A stretch of 64,000 bases of DNA, from the NCBI RefSeq assembly GCF_007197645.1, contig NZ_VKGK01000026.1, forward strand, positions 1 through 64,000, in the 5' to 3' direction. Under the pieces are notes generated by a model that was not told the DNA's origin, searched no databases, and saw only the letters and a program-made list of their open reading frames with translations. Made by a program: the position numbers and the translations under genes. Source of the stretch: Shewanella hanedai (GTDB taxonomy: Bacteria > Pseudomonadota > Gammaproteobacteria > Enterobacterales > Shewanellaceae). Positions 9,922-19,544 of this stretch are shown piece by piece (the first letter of the stretch is position 1; the number at the start of each line of letters is the position of its first letter).

Positions 9922-11733
9922 TCAGTTGCCTGTAGCAATTCCAACAATCAAGGTAATATCTGTATCCTGGTTCACTTCACTCTCTGCAGCCGGGAATTGT
10001 TCTAGTACTACGCCACTCTCTCCCAGCTCGTCTGTTGCACGATGAACAATGCGATAGCCCAGCTGCTTTTCATCCAGCAAGGACCCCGCATAATGCTCAG
10101 TAGAACCCAACAGGTAAGGCATAACAGTATTCGTTGTTGGCTCGAGATAGGCAGGTGAAAAGTTAAAACTCAGATTGGTATAGTGCCCAGGATCGAGAGA
10201 GGTTAAGCGGTCTGGATACGGCACAATGATTTTTGAAGATTCAGTGCTCAAGATAACCTTGGCGTCAATACCGATATTAGTGAGTTGATATTGAGAGGAC
10301 TCAACCTGTGACAACTGGCCGACCAGATTATTAAGAAAAACGTCGGCATCAAACGCCAACCCCAAATCTGCCACCACCTCTCCGGGGCCATCACCTCCAG
10401 GTTCAGGCAGATCATCATACAAATCAGCTCTTGTTCTTAATTGACGTAATCGTTCCGCCGGAGAGGCTTGGATGACCAAAGAGTCTTCACGCCATCGACC
10501 ACCGGTTATCACTGCTAATGAGCCCCCATGACTCGGAGTCTCAACCTGATTACCTGTTTGCTGAGCCAAGGGCCAATACAAACGCAGAGGATATTCATCC
10601 CCCTCTTGGCGATTCAAAAAGTTATTAATGATCTCATCACTTGTTCGGCACGTCGCCCAAACTCTGATATCTGCGAAATAACTTCCAGGATGGCTGTGAC
10701 TGTTATCAATTGCCCCACCCAACTTAATCATTCCACCAGCGGGAATAATATTTTCACTGTGAAGTGTCCGCTCTCCGCCCTTCAAGACACCATTTTGATA
10801 AACAAGTAATTTACCATCGCGCTTATTCCAACAAACCGCAATATGTTGCCAAGCTCCATTAACGAGATTAATCTCGGTATCTGCAGATACGCCTGCAATC
10901 TCAATGGTCAGGCTTTGGGGATTTGATATTTTGACACCCGATGTACCATCATTTCCCGAGTAATCCACAAGATAGCTGCCCGGTAAACCATGAAAAGAGC
11001 GATACCAAAATTCGAAGGTAAATCGATAAACTGGAAAATCATCTGTCCATACTGCAGAGACTGATTCATCGGCTTGATCTAAAAATAACACTTGGGATTT
11101 TTGTTCAAGAAAAGGCCTGACTTTTTCTATCCAGCTAACCAACACTCCTTGAAATTCACGGCCGAGGATTCGGTCCTTAATTTGTTGCACTTGATTAAGT
11201 GGTAGCCAAGATGCTAAATCCGGCTCTATGCCATTGAGCGTCAATTTCCTACGGGCTTTAATTAACGCAGCAGGCCACGCTCGACTCCAACGTCTAAGCT
11301 CTGCAATGTTGCCTTCTAAACCTCCCCCCAGAGACACATCGCCGAAGTTATCTTGCCAGAGATTTATCCTCGTCTCTGCAACGGTTTTACCATCGATCAG
11401 TAATCTTATCTGGCTTTGTTCATCAAGCTGTTCAACTGTAAAAGAGAAGTGAATCCAGCGATTAAATGGGTTGGTAATATCTGCGGTTAACACTGATGAA
11501 CCGATAGCAAGCTGACAGAAATATCGGCCTTCATCGTTTTCTAAAGTGAGCTGATAATGAGTATTGCCCACCCCTTGCTTGTGAACCAAATTAGCCTGTG
11601 CATCCATGGCATTGATATAAGCCCAAAGCTCCAGGGTTAATTCGCCACTCTGTGTTGTCTGCGGGTCATCCGCCATGGGGATATAACTGTTCTTCCCCAG
11701 CTTAAGCGCAATGCCCGGCACCAAGTCTGTCAT
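9922..11733 (-). CDS. LamG-type double jellyroll adhesin with C-terminal PASTA-like domain
   Basis: The chosen start at 11733 (MTDLVPGIALKLGK) has a GGAAAT ribosome site. Earlier in-frame starts at 11772 and 11784 lack one, so the protein is about 603 residues. Two concanavalin/laminin-G-like jellyrolls are visible, at about 8-170 (SGELTLELWAYINAMD ... WIHFSFTVEQ ... GNIAELRRWSRA) and 215-390 (YRFTFEFWYRSF ... WQHIAVCWNKRDG ... YFADIRVWATCRT). The final 65 residues (MPYLLGSTEHYAGSLLDEKQ ... GVVLEQFPAAESEVNQDTDI) fit a PASTA fold. LamG domains usually bind glycans and PASTA domains usually bind peptidoglycan or stalk structures. It sits between the tape-measure region and the giant fibre and is probably a surface or fibre-associated binding protein of the particle. 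Confidence 0.7.
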   Translation of the reverse strand: MTDLVPGIALKLGKNSYIPMADDPQTTQSGELTLELWAYINAMDAQANLVHKQGVGNTHYQLTLENDEGRYFCQLAIGSSVLTADITNPFNRWIHFSFTVEQLDEQSQIRLLIDGKTVAETRINLWQDNFGDVSLGGGLEGNIAELRRWSRAWPAALIKARRKLTLNGIEPDLASWLPLNQVQQIKDRILGREFQGVLVSWIEKVRPFLEQKSQVLFLDQADESVSAVWTDDFPVYRFTFEFWYRSFHGLPGSYLVDYSGNDGTSGVKISNPQSLTIEIAGVSADTEINLVNGAWQHIAVCWNKRDGKLLVYQNGVLKGGERTLHSENIIPAGGMIKLGGAIDNSHSHPGSYFADIRVWATCRTSDEIINNFLNRQEGDEYPLRLYWPLAQQTGNQVETPSHGGSLAVITGGRWREDSLVIQASPAERLRQLRTRADLYDDLPEPGGDGPGEVVADLGLAFDADVFLNNLVGQLSQVESSQYQLTNIGIDAKVILSTESSKIIVPYPDRLTSLDPGHYTNLSFNFSPAYLEPTTNTVMPYLLGSTEHYAGSLLDEKQLGYRIVHRATDELGESGVVLEQFPAAESEVNQDTDITLIVGIATGN

Positions 11734-11819
11734 AGTAATTTCCAAATCGAAAAGTCTGATGAGATAAGTCATGTCAAACTGCACTCAAGACTGATTGCAG
11801 CGGCAAGAAAATAGAAAAT

Positions 11820-12395
11820 TTAGCTCGTGGTAAATAGGTAGCTGTAGCTCACCCCACTAAACAAAAGCTCCAGCGGCAGCTTGATACCAGCTTGATCGCC
11901 GCTGGCTACATCCACAACAATGGCAAACAGCCCCTGAGGATCTGTCTTTACTATTGGAATGTTAATTCGTGTCGTCAGTAATAAGGGCTGATTATTTAAT
12001 TGCCAGGCCAGCTCACGATTAAGATTGGCCTCAACTTGATGTTCAGCACCGACACCGCTGACGTTAAAAGAGATAGATAGCGCCCCATTCTCAAAGTGAT
12101 GAGACACCAACTCAGGAATAATGGCTGGCGCTGTCGACGTTGGACAAGCGGTAAACTTACTGCTGATGCGGCTTACTGGCCCAGCGTGTTCCCCTGGCGT
12201 TACCGCTGCAACTCTGAGTCTGGGGATCTGATTTCGGCCGCCTCGAATCGCAGTCAATGCCAGTTTAAGATCAGTACCAAACTCAGGCATCTGATAAGCG
12301 ATTTTCTGCTGTTCGATATATCGACGAGTTTTGTTCGCTTCTTTGGCCATGGCACTAAAAAGCTCACTTAACCCAACCGCAAAATGATTTGCCAT
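11820..12395 (-). CDS. Unknown injection-system protein (191 residues)
   Basis: I do not recognise the family. The N-terminal 45 residues look helical (FAVGLSELFSAMAKEANKTR). The rest looks like a beta-sandwich, with segments such as GALSISFNVSGVGAEHQVEANL and TTRINIPIVKTDPQGLFAIV. There is no signal peptide or membrane segment. It lies 12 bp downstream of the repeat protein gene and about 85 bp upstream of the LamG gene in the same direction, so it is almost certainly co-transcribed with the particle genes. Confidence 0.6.
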   Translation of the reverse strand: MANHFAVGLSELFSAMAKEANKTRRYIEQQKIAYQMPEFGTDLKLALTAIRGGRNQIPRLRVAAVTPGEHAGPVSRISSKFTACPTSTAPAIIPELVSHHFENGALSISFNVSGVGAEHQVEANLNRELAWQLNNQPLLLTTRINIPIVKTDPQGLFAIVVDVASGDQAGIKLPLELLFSGVSYSYLFTTS

Positions 12396-12407
12396 AAAAG
12401 GTTTCCT

Positions 12408-13427
12408 TTATTGATTAGCGGTATCGATAAGCTGCTGCAAATCGGCTTGAGTATAGGCTTCTAATATCTCAGCGCTTAAGGCTTCCAACGCTGCAATGTA
12501 GAGGCTCCAACGATCTGGGTTAACACGTATAATGCCAGCTTGAGCAAACATCTCCTGGGTCAAAGAGGAAAACTGACTCAGTTGCATCAATGCCAGAATT
12601 TGGCCAAAAGCATTAGATTGAGTGACCACCACCTGTAATCCATCCACATGATTAAGGCTCGACAAAGCTGATAAACGGCTGCGGTAATGACTCAAGTTCC
12701 TATCCACAGCGCCCTGTACTCCAGTGGCGTACAGCTCTTTTATCGTCATAGGTCGGGTGTCATTTGCCAACACATAGTCACGAATGACGACAAAGGCGTT
12801 CACGCGCAAAACAACTTGTTGTAAGGAGGGAATATTGGGTAACTCATCCGGATGCAAAGCAATCAATGCAGCCCGATAATCCGGTAAATTAGCTTCGAGT
12901 AGATCATTAATTCCAGTTTGCTCTAGTTCATATAGATTCATAGCAGCGGCATTCTGGGCAATGACATAATCTCGAATATGGTTAAAGGCTTTTTGGGTTA
13001 ATTCAAGCATCATCTGTCCAACTCTTTTTTCAAAGACGTTGGGAACACTTGTCGGGATCAATTTGGCCGTGATCTGGCTAGCACCTTCGGCATCAAAACC
13101 AAAGCCACAGAGATTACGCTCATTCAATAAACTGCCATAAACCCCCAGTTCTGCTCCGTTGCGCTCTAGGTGCATTGCCATCTTGAGTTTGACCTCAGTT
13201 TCCCCAAGCTGGTAAAACTCAGGAACGAAGCCCAGCTCCAACAACGAATATTTACTGGTACCGAAACGCACCTGATCTTCCGGACTGGCGCCTGCCAGCC
13301 TGCCAGCAATGGCAATAGATTGTTGGTTAAGCTGTTCCTGAGTATTGAGAATACTGGTGGTAACGGCCTCAAGGATATTATCCAAGGGCGCTTTAATAAT
13401 ATGCTCACTGAGCATGGGTGTTGGCAT
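12408..13427 (-). CDS. Repeat-containing injection-system protein of unknown role
   Basis: The start at 13427 is preferred because a GGAGG site lies 6-7 bp upstream; the frame also has an earlier start at 13460. The product is about 339 residues. The first 140 residues are unknown. From about residue 140 onward there are three copies of a roughly 70-residue unit of the kind HIRDYVIAQN...MNLYELEQTGI..LLEANLPDYRAAL, the second with IRDYVLAND...MTIKELYATGV..AVDRNLSHYRSRL, and a weaker third copy. Comparable T-x-x-x-L-x-x-x-G-I...N-L-x-x-Y repeats occur in surface proteins of Vibrio and Shewanella (recalled, not checked). The function in the particle is unknown. Confidence 0.6.
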   Translation of the reverse strand: MPTPMLSEHIIKAPLDNILEAVTTSILNTQEQLNQQSIAIAGRLAGASPEDQVRFGTSKYSLLELGFVPEFYQLGETEVKLKMAMHLERNGAELGVYGSLLNERNLCGFGFDAEGASQITAKLIPTSVPNVFEKRVGQMMLELTQKAFNHIRDYVIAQNAAAMNLYELEQTGINDLLEANLPDYRAALIALHPDELPNIPSLQQVVLRVNAFVVIRDYVLANDTRPMTIKELYATGVQGAVDRNLSHYRSRLSALSSLNHVDGLQVVVTQSNAFGQILALMQLSQFSSLTQEMFAQAGIIRVNPDRWSLYIAALEALSAEILEAYTQADLQQLIDTANQ

Positions 13428-13475
13428 AAAAACCTCCGAGCGACAAAAATGAAGAGGCAAGCATTTGCCTAAATT

Positions 13476-15326
13476 TTAGATCTGGTAGGGTTGGCTCTTC
13501 TCACTGTTCCATTCAACATTCAAAGCAAACGGCATCCAGGGAAAACATAAATGGGTTAGTGGACTAATCTGTGACGACAAGAGAAGATCTCGTCCTTCCG
13601 GTTCGATACGCAGCAACCAGGCATTATCCTTTACACTCAACAAACCATGTCGCTGCAGAAAACTATCGCGAAATGTGGCAATGTCCATATCAGCCAGTTT
13701 ATCCAGCGCACTGATGACTTGTCTTACGGTGTTATCTGCTTGGACTTTAACTTCTTGAGGTAAACGACAGTCCCCCCAAACGGGCTCGCTGCACTGTAAT
13801 CCACACAACAGCTTATTCAGATTCAAGCGTGATTCCGGCACCAGCCATTGCGCGTCATCTGCTGTTATATCGGTATTATTAATGGCATCTATCTCAGTAC
13901 TAGTGTCGTTAAAAATAGACTCATCCTCTGTCTCCCCCCAAACCATGTAATCCAGTAGATGTACGGCCTGCTGCTGGCAAGCTGCTGATACAAATCCATC
14001 ACCCACAATCCAATTAAGCTTGCTAAACAGTTCAGGCAGCGAGCCAAATAGCAAAAAGAGTCCAGCATTAGAGATCATCAGCACTTCACAAAGGTTTTCA
14101 GGGAATGCATCTATTGGCAGAATTTCGGGGCTAGCATTAAGCGTTGTGTGTTCAGAAGCCTTAATACTTGCGGCCACGGGACTTGAAACAACAGACTTAT
14201 CCTGCTCTTCAAGCAAGTCGATGAGCTCTTCAAAACCTGAGTTGGCAAACACTTCACTCTCACTTGCTAGCGTTAAAATCTGCCCTCGCCAATTCAAAAA
14301 ATCAGGTTGTTGCCGCCACTGTTCCAGTACCCCTTGAAAACTAGTCCTTGGGCTAGGTTGCAGGTTTAGCCAGTGAAAAAATTGCTGCCAGGACTGCTCG
14401 ATAAAAGGCGATACGGACACGATGGTATTAGACCCGTTACTGCGATTACCTAGCTGTTGATGACACACGTTAATGAACCGCAACATCTGCATGTTATGTT
14501 CGGTAGTTGATAAAATATCGATAAGCTTTGCTTGTCGAAACGCATCGAACTGCCAGGCAATACGGGACAGCACCTCAGGATAAGATTGCATCAACTGCAA
14601 CAGCTCATCGGCATCTTCAGCCGTTAGCTGTCTCATCAAACGATTAACCTCATCGCCGCTATCATCTTGGCTCCACCAGGGAAGTTGACCGGTACGTAAA
14701 AACAGCAGCAAAGCTTCACCGTCACTAATATTATTCTCAGAGTCGGCCGTACCCGTCCCATAGGGTTCCGACTCAGTGATACGAGTCAACGATTTGGTTT
14801 GCCAATCATCATCCTGCTGCAACGACTCTTCATACCAAGCTTGCTCCATCAACTCTTGATCAAATTCATCGTCACTGTCTCGATGGCTTTCCCAATCATC
14901 AATACCGGATTGCTCATGTTGCTCGTTCTCCCAACCATTAGCAGGTGACCGCCTCCCCCCATCCCTAGTATTAGTGGGCCTTTCGACATTAGCGGGAGAG
15001 ATACTTGCTAGCCCCATCTGTTTAGACTGACGTAAAGCTGTTTCCAGTTTATCAGGCAACTCCCTCAACAATTTGTCTCTGTCTAAGTAATCCTTAAACT
15101 GACCTAAATCCAGCTCAAGCTTATCGATTCTGACGATTTCATCATCACTTGAAAGCGCTGAAAATTGCTTATCCAATAACGTCTTAACCTGATTTCGGCA
15201 CAGATCACTGAATTGATTTTGTAGCTCATGGGCAAAGGCTTTGTCGTTGGTTTCTATCACCACTTTCAGTCGCTGAATTTTATGTTTTGCAGGCGGCTGT
15301 TCACCGCGACGGAAACTCATCAGCAC
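13476..15326 (-). CDS. Contractile injection system tape-measure-like protein (Afp14-like)
   Basis: The product is 616 residues. The N-terminal 105 residues match the eCIS tape-measure family signature: HKIQRLKVVIETNDK, then RNQVKTLLDKQFSALSSDDE, then IRIDKLELDLG-like text at 66-75. The middle is acidic and repetitive, and the remainder consists of hydrophobic helical blocks. In Afp and PVC this protein sets tube length and is encoded near the end of the structural block. It begins only 3-9 bp after the stop of the baseplate gene (GTG at 15326 or ATG at 15320), so translation is probably coupled. In other eCIS loci an AAA+ ATPase gene follows; here it does not. Confidence 0.75.
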   Translation of the reverse strand: MLMSFRRGEQPPAKHKIQRLKVVIETNDKAFAHELQNQFSDLCRNQVKTLLDKQFSALSSDDEIVRIDKLELDLGQFKDYLDRDKLLRELPDKLETALRQSKQMGLASISPANVERPTNTRDGGRRSPANGWENEQHEQSGIDDWESHRDSDDEFDQELMEQAWYEESLQQDDDWQTKSLTRITESEPYGTGTADSENNISDGEALLLFLRTGQLPWWSQDDSGDEVNRLMRQLTAEDADELLQLMQSYPEVLSRIAWQFDAFRQAKLIDILSTTEHNMQMLRFINVCHQQLGNRSNGSNTIVSVSPFIEQSWQQFFHWLNLQPSPRTSFQGVLEQWRQQPDFLNWRGQILTLASESEVFANSGFEELIDLLEEQDKSVVSSPVAASIKASEHTTLNASPEILPIDAFPENLCEVLMISNAGLFLLFGSLPELFSKLNWIVGDGFVSAACQQQAVHLLDYMVWGETEDESIFNDTSTEIDAINNTDITADDAQWLVPESRLNLNKLLCGLQCSEPVWGDCRLPQEVKVQADNTVRQVISALDKLADMDIATFRDSFLQRHGLLSVKDNAWLLRIEPEGRDLLLSSQISPLTHLCFPWMPFALNVEWNSEKSQPYQI

Positions 15327-15329
15327 GGA

Positions 15330-17768
15330 CTAGAGTAGAAAGGCTAATAGTTCATTGGCAGACTTATCCCGCAGTGCCAACTCAAGCTCCGACTCACCTG
15401 CAGGATCAGTTAAAAATGCAGTGTAACTTTGCAACCATTGCTGGTGCACCGAGTCAAACACCGCTTGTTGATCTTCATCCAACCAGCGCATATGCAAGGT
15501 AATATGCGCCGGCGTTTCAGCTCTGGCCAAGGTTTCAACCCCAAGACGAAATCCCGCCTGCTGATATCTCGCCTTGTCCCCCTGAAACACTAAAGATACC
15601 TGCATAGCATAAGGATTTTGTATCTGCCTGCCCCGCATCCACTTAAGGGTGAACTCAGTATTAATAGCATCAGAATCCGGGTTAAGCCCCAAATCCAGCG
15701 CCATTTCAAAATGATCGGCATCTATGCGGGTGATGCTATAAGCCCCGGCATACACACTCTCCTGGTCACCGGAAAAGTCGAACAGGCTCACAATATCGCC
15801 ACTCAATAACCCATGAGAACTGGCCTCTATAACTGGGTAGAAGTAACCATCTTTACGCAATTGAGCAAACAGTTTTCCACTGTGGTAAGGCGCTGGTATT
15901 TCACTGTCGCTGTTGGGATAGAGCAAACTATGCTCAACTAAAATAGGCAAAGGTTCATCAGGGTTGTTCCTATCCAGGCCCAATTTTGCCTGCAGTCGCC
16001 GCTCCAAACCTGCGCCCTCATCAATACCAGAGCCCTCTTGAGGCAGATAATTCCGGCCAAGTAATCGATCATGGCCAAGCCTAGCCAGTTGCTGTAAACA
16101 AAGGTGTTTTCTATCGAGGTAGGTTCTGAAACTCTCAGATGCAAAACTGAAACCCAGTAAACTCTGATCACTGAAGCTTTCTCCTAATCGAGAAAACAGG
16201 TGATCCAATAGACGATTTTCTCGCTCGGTATGTTGCTCTGTAAGATTGTTAGTCAGCTCCGATTGCACCAAAGTGTTAATCTGCTGCCAATAATCATCTG
16301 CGGTCAGCAAAGCTTGATCCTGACTTAGAAATTGTCCAGTCTGGTAGCTGGTTTGAGGCCGTATTTTACTGTCGAGCAGAGCACCTGTATCCGCCAGTTG
16401 TTGATGATAGTTAGCGATCAATTGATCAAACAGCATCAAGTAACCCTGCAGCTGTTTCACTCTGGCCAATCTCTCTGTGCCCACAGAATCCGGTAGCACA
16501 TTCTCACCCAAGCCATACACCACAGGGAACTCCTGTTGCACGGATTGATAAGACAGATCTTGACGTTCACCGCTCGGTAAGGGGATATCTCGCCATTTTT
16601 GCTGAACTTTTTGACTGGCTCTTTGTGCTTCAAGCACCTCAAGACGACTGATAACCAATGCACTGTCGATAGGACAAACAGCATTGTTCTTATAACAATC
16701 AATAAATCCGGTCACTTTGGGAGGGGCATTAGGATCAATGTGATCAACCGACAGAATCGGCTCTAGCCTTGCGACTCTGCCGCTGGATATCGGCAACACC
16801 CAATCGCGCCAATCATCATCTCTGGGATTTGCAAAGTTAGAGATCTGTAGACTGAACACATGTTGTACCGCCTCAAAGTCTAAGATAATGCGAATAATAT
16901 CCGAAACCCTTAATTCATTGCGCAGTTGTAACTGATTTAGGTCTGATTCATCGAAGTAGCCATTTTCAAGTACCGGCCCTTGATAAATATCACCGCTTGT
17001 ACGGCCTTTTGTTGCCAATTGTTCAAGACTCTGCGCCTTGAGTGGAGGATTAATATAATCTGAAATCGCCTTATGAATATCGATCAGTGTTTGTTCAACA
17101 TCGGCCCCCTGCCTTAAACTAATACCACCATTAAGTTTGATAAATTCCGGCTCAAGCAGTATCACTTCCTGCCACTGCTCACACAAATTACGCTGAGACT
17201 TCAAGCGTGACAGTAGCCTTGATGAGAGAGCCTTCTTCTGTTCAACATCAAGTCCGTGATTTTCTACCAATTCCACAAGCGCTCGATAACGCCCTGGAAG
17301 CGCCACTTGAACATCACTGACCAGCTCGTCAAAGGTGTAGCGCTTTTGGTTATCGTCCCAATATAGGGTTCGATCCAAAAGGCGCGCCGGCTCCACCAGT
17401 ACATTGGCCACTAAAGGGTGATCTAATATCAGTCTACGGCGATCATTTAGGCTCACTGCTGCGGTAGTCAACACTTCATTGGCGGAAAAAAACTGTGGTT
17501 TTAGCGATACTGGTTTAACAAAATTAAGGGCTACTGTATCGAAACTGCCAGCCACATTCCCATCGCTGACCAAGAGATCTGTTAAAGGCAGATTAATTTT
17601 CTCCGCCAGTTGCTGAAACTTAACAATCAGCTGTTCAAGAATAGTGATACCAGGATCTGACACACTCAGATCTGTCCAGCTATTGGGTGCCAGCTCACGG
17701 ATATCCGCCAGCGCCTGCTCACGTAAAGGCGCAAATTCAGGCGCAATGCTACTGTAGGGATTTGTCAT
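15330..17768 (-). CDS. Baseplate wedge protein, Afp12-like
   Basis: The product is 812 residues. The N-terminus carries the eCIS baseplate signature WTDLSVSDPGITILEQLIVK at about 31-50, followed by QLAEKINLPLTDLLVSDGN. The middle repeats motifs typical of the T4 gp6/gp7-like wedge family. It is expected to form the outer wedge of the baseplate with the 1583-residue protein. A 250-bp AT-rich gap upstream separates it from the collar fibre genes and may hold its own promoter. Confidence in the family is good; the exact Afp numbering is by order and size. Confidence 0.75.
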   Translation of the reverse strand: MTNPYSSIAPEFAPLREQALADIRELAPNSWTDLSVSDPGITILEQLIVKFQQLAEKINLPLTDLLVSDGNVAGSFDTVALNFVKPVSLKPQFFSANEVLTTAAVSLNDRRRLILDHPLVANVLVEPARLLDRTLYWDDNQKRYTFDELVSDVQVALPGRYRALVELVENHGLDVEQKKALSSRLLSRLKSQRNLCEQWQEVILLEPEFIKLNGGISLRQGADVEQTLIDIHKAISDYINPPLKAQSLEQLATKGRTSGDIYQGPVLENGYFDESDLNQLQLRNELRVSDIIRIILDFEAVQHVFSLQISNFANPRDDDWRDWVLPISSGRVARLEPILSVDHIDPNAPPKVTGFIDCYKNNAVCPIDSALVISRLEVLEAQRASQKVQQKWRDIPLPSGERQDLSYQSVQQEFPVVYGLGENVLPDSVGTERLARVKQLQGYLMLFDQLIANYHQQLADTGALLDSKIRPQTSYQTGQFLSQDQALLTADDYWQQINTLVQSELTNNLTEQHTERENRLLDHLFSRLGESFSDQSLLGFSFASESFRTYLDRKHLCLQQLARLGHDRLLGRNYLPQEGSGIDEGAGLERRLQAKLGLDRNNPDEPLPILVEHSLLYPNSDSEIPAPYHSGKLFAQLRKDGYFYPVIEASSHGLLSGDIVSLFDFSGDQESVYAGAYSITRIDADHFEMALDLGLNPDSDAINTEFTLKWMRGRQIQNPYAMQVSLVFQGDKARYQQAGFRLGVETLARAETPAHITLHMRWLDEDQQAVFDSVHQQWLQSYTAFLTDPAGESELELALRDKSANELLAFLL

Positions 17769-18018
17769 AGATTCAACCTGAAGGTGAGTTGTAGTTTGAA
17801 ATAATATTTATTTAAACAATATTAAAGTATCATCGGTAACTATCTGAATAATAATAATATATAATTATTTGCGAATACTTATTATGTTTATATCGGAATG
17901 GTTTTTATAAAATAAAAAATAATATAAAGAATACAGAAGGGGGTGTTAACGGCATGTCAGTATGAACGTCTTCAACATTAACAACGTAAAGTATTAAATG
18001 TTACTCTGTAATATACAC
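17769..18018. other. AT-rich intergenic gap, probable promoter region
   Basis: This is 250 bp without a gene and much more AT-rich than its surroundings, with runs of ATAATAATAATATATAATT. It separates the second baseplate gene from the fibre genes. No clear terminator hairpin with a T-run was found. Confidence 0.4.
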
Positions 18019-19461
18019 TTACCCTATCTTCTTCATAATAAAACTCAATGCATAATATGGCGGTCTGTTTTCATGGGCTTCCTCAGCATTTCCCTCACTA
18101 TTATTATTGGTCGTAAAGCTATGCGAATGACTACTCCCAATTGATGAAATTTGCCCAGTAGAGCTATCTGGCGCGTGATGATTTCTATCCGCAATAACAT
18201 GATGCACACCATCATTATCATCATTATCAGCCTTATATTCCTCATTTCCTGTATGTTGATGAGAGCCATCAGTATTAGTACTACCGCTATGACTATGGGC
18301 GGGAACTCCTGATTCATTAGACGTTAATTGAACAGAGCTTTCACCACCTCTTGCATGTAACCCATAGGTATCTCCCACACTAACTATAAACCTGTCTTTT
18401 AAATCCGGAGTCCCATTACTCCCATCACATAATGCCCACCCCTGTGGTATCGAATTACCAGACCACATAATAATACTGCCTCTAGGCAACATCTGATGAA
18501 CGGCAAACTTAGTTAATAGGGTATCTTGCTGAGGGTTGGTTTCATCAAACAAATCATTAGACACTTGACTCACACTATCTGAATCATTCAGCTGAATGGC
18601 GGCATTAATTTGTAACGGTTGAGCCGTTCCTGAATTTAATTTACCTGGAATTTCAACCGTATCGCCGGCAGCATCTCCCAGTTTAATCGATTGTCCATTA
18701 GCACCTACGGTTGATTTAATATCTATCTCTTGCTCAACGGTAAGCTTACCCTTGACATAAATATTGCCATCAATTCGTGTATCCTCTGTCACATTAAGGT
18801 TTTTGGTGATCTGCATGTCACCAAAAAACTTACTGCCTGATTTCACTTCAAAAAATGGTTCACTGGCACTGGCATGGCCATTAAAAGTCACAGCCCCAGC
18901 ATCATTCACATGCAACCAGCTTTTAGCACTTGTTTCGTTAACCAGATTAAAATCACCGTTCACGTACAAGGCCGCGTCTTCAAGGCTACTACCAGAGCTG
19001 CCATCTTTCAGCGAATGGACATAGATATTGCCAGCATTACTGATACGGGTCGGGCTATTATCATCACTGGTATCTTCGATATACAGGGTATCCCCAGTAG
19101 CAGCCCCTTGATGCAGATGCAGCTTAGCTTGGGGCTTGCTCGTTCCTAACCCTAGATTGCCGCTGCCAGACTCCAAAAACAGGTGGCTCTTACCAGCAGA
19201 GTCAGCCAGATTAAAGCCTGAGTCTATCCCCGACATTAATCCGAATCGCCAGTTATGCGTATCGTCATCATAAAGATCTAATACACCCAGACTGCTACCA
19301 TTACCTTTTATCCTTACCGGCAGATGAGGTTCCAGCGGTTTTAATATGCCGTCATCGATGGCATTAAAACCAGAATCAATCAGATCTGCATAATCAAGCG
19401 CAGTTGGCTGGGCACCAGTACGATACTTTTGTTTCAGTTCACGGCGGTTTTTAACGGTCAT
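18019..19461 (-). CDS. Tail fibre with phage collar domain, copy 1
   Basis: The product is 480 residues. The N-terminal 120 residues (RRELKQKYRTGAQPTALDYA...) are nearly identical to the next gene and should attach to the baseplate. Residues of about 215-250 contain short GNIYVKGKLTVEQ-type repeats like those of the giant fibre. A phage tail collar domain follows (LPRGSIIMWSGNSIPQGWAL, then LCDGSNGTPDLKDRF). The C-terminal part is histidine-rich with HxH pairs (PAHSHSG, SHQHTG, SHSHSF), as in T4 short fibres where such pairs bind metal, and it ends with the classic PPYYALSFIMKKIG. It is a candidate receptor-binding fibre. Confidence 0.85.
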   Translation of the reverse strand: MTVKNRRELKQKYRTGAQPTALDYADLIDSGFNAIDDGILKPLEPHLPVRIKGNGSSLGVLDLYDDDTHNWRFGLMSGIDSGFNLADSAGKSHLFLESGSGNLGLGTSKPQAKLHLHQGAATGDTLYIEDTSDDNSPTRISNAGNIYVHSLKDGSSGSSLEDAALYVNGDFNLVNETSAKSWLHVNDAGAVTFNGHASASEPFFEVKSGSKFFGDMQITKNLNVTEDTRIDGNIYVKGKLTVEQEIDIKSTVGANGQSIKLGDAAGDTVEIPGKLNSGTAQPLQINAAIQLNDSDSVSQVSNDLFDETNPQQDTLLTKFAVHQMLPRGSIIMWSGNSIPQGWALCDGSNGTPDLKDRFIVSVGDTYGLHARGGESSVQLTSNESGVPAHSHSGSTNTDGSHQHTGNEEYKADNDDNDGVHHVIADRNHHAPDSSTGQISSIGSSHSHSFTTNNNSEGNAEEAHENRPPYYALSFIMKKIG

Positions 19462-19544
19462 AACGACATCCTGTACTTTACATATTGCTTAACTAACTCA
19501 TTCGGTGATATTCAAAGCTTTTCGAAGATAGAAATGAATACTCT

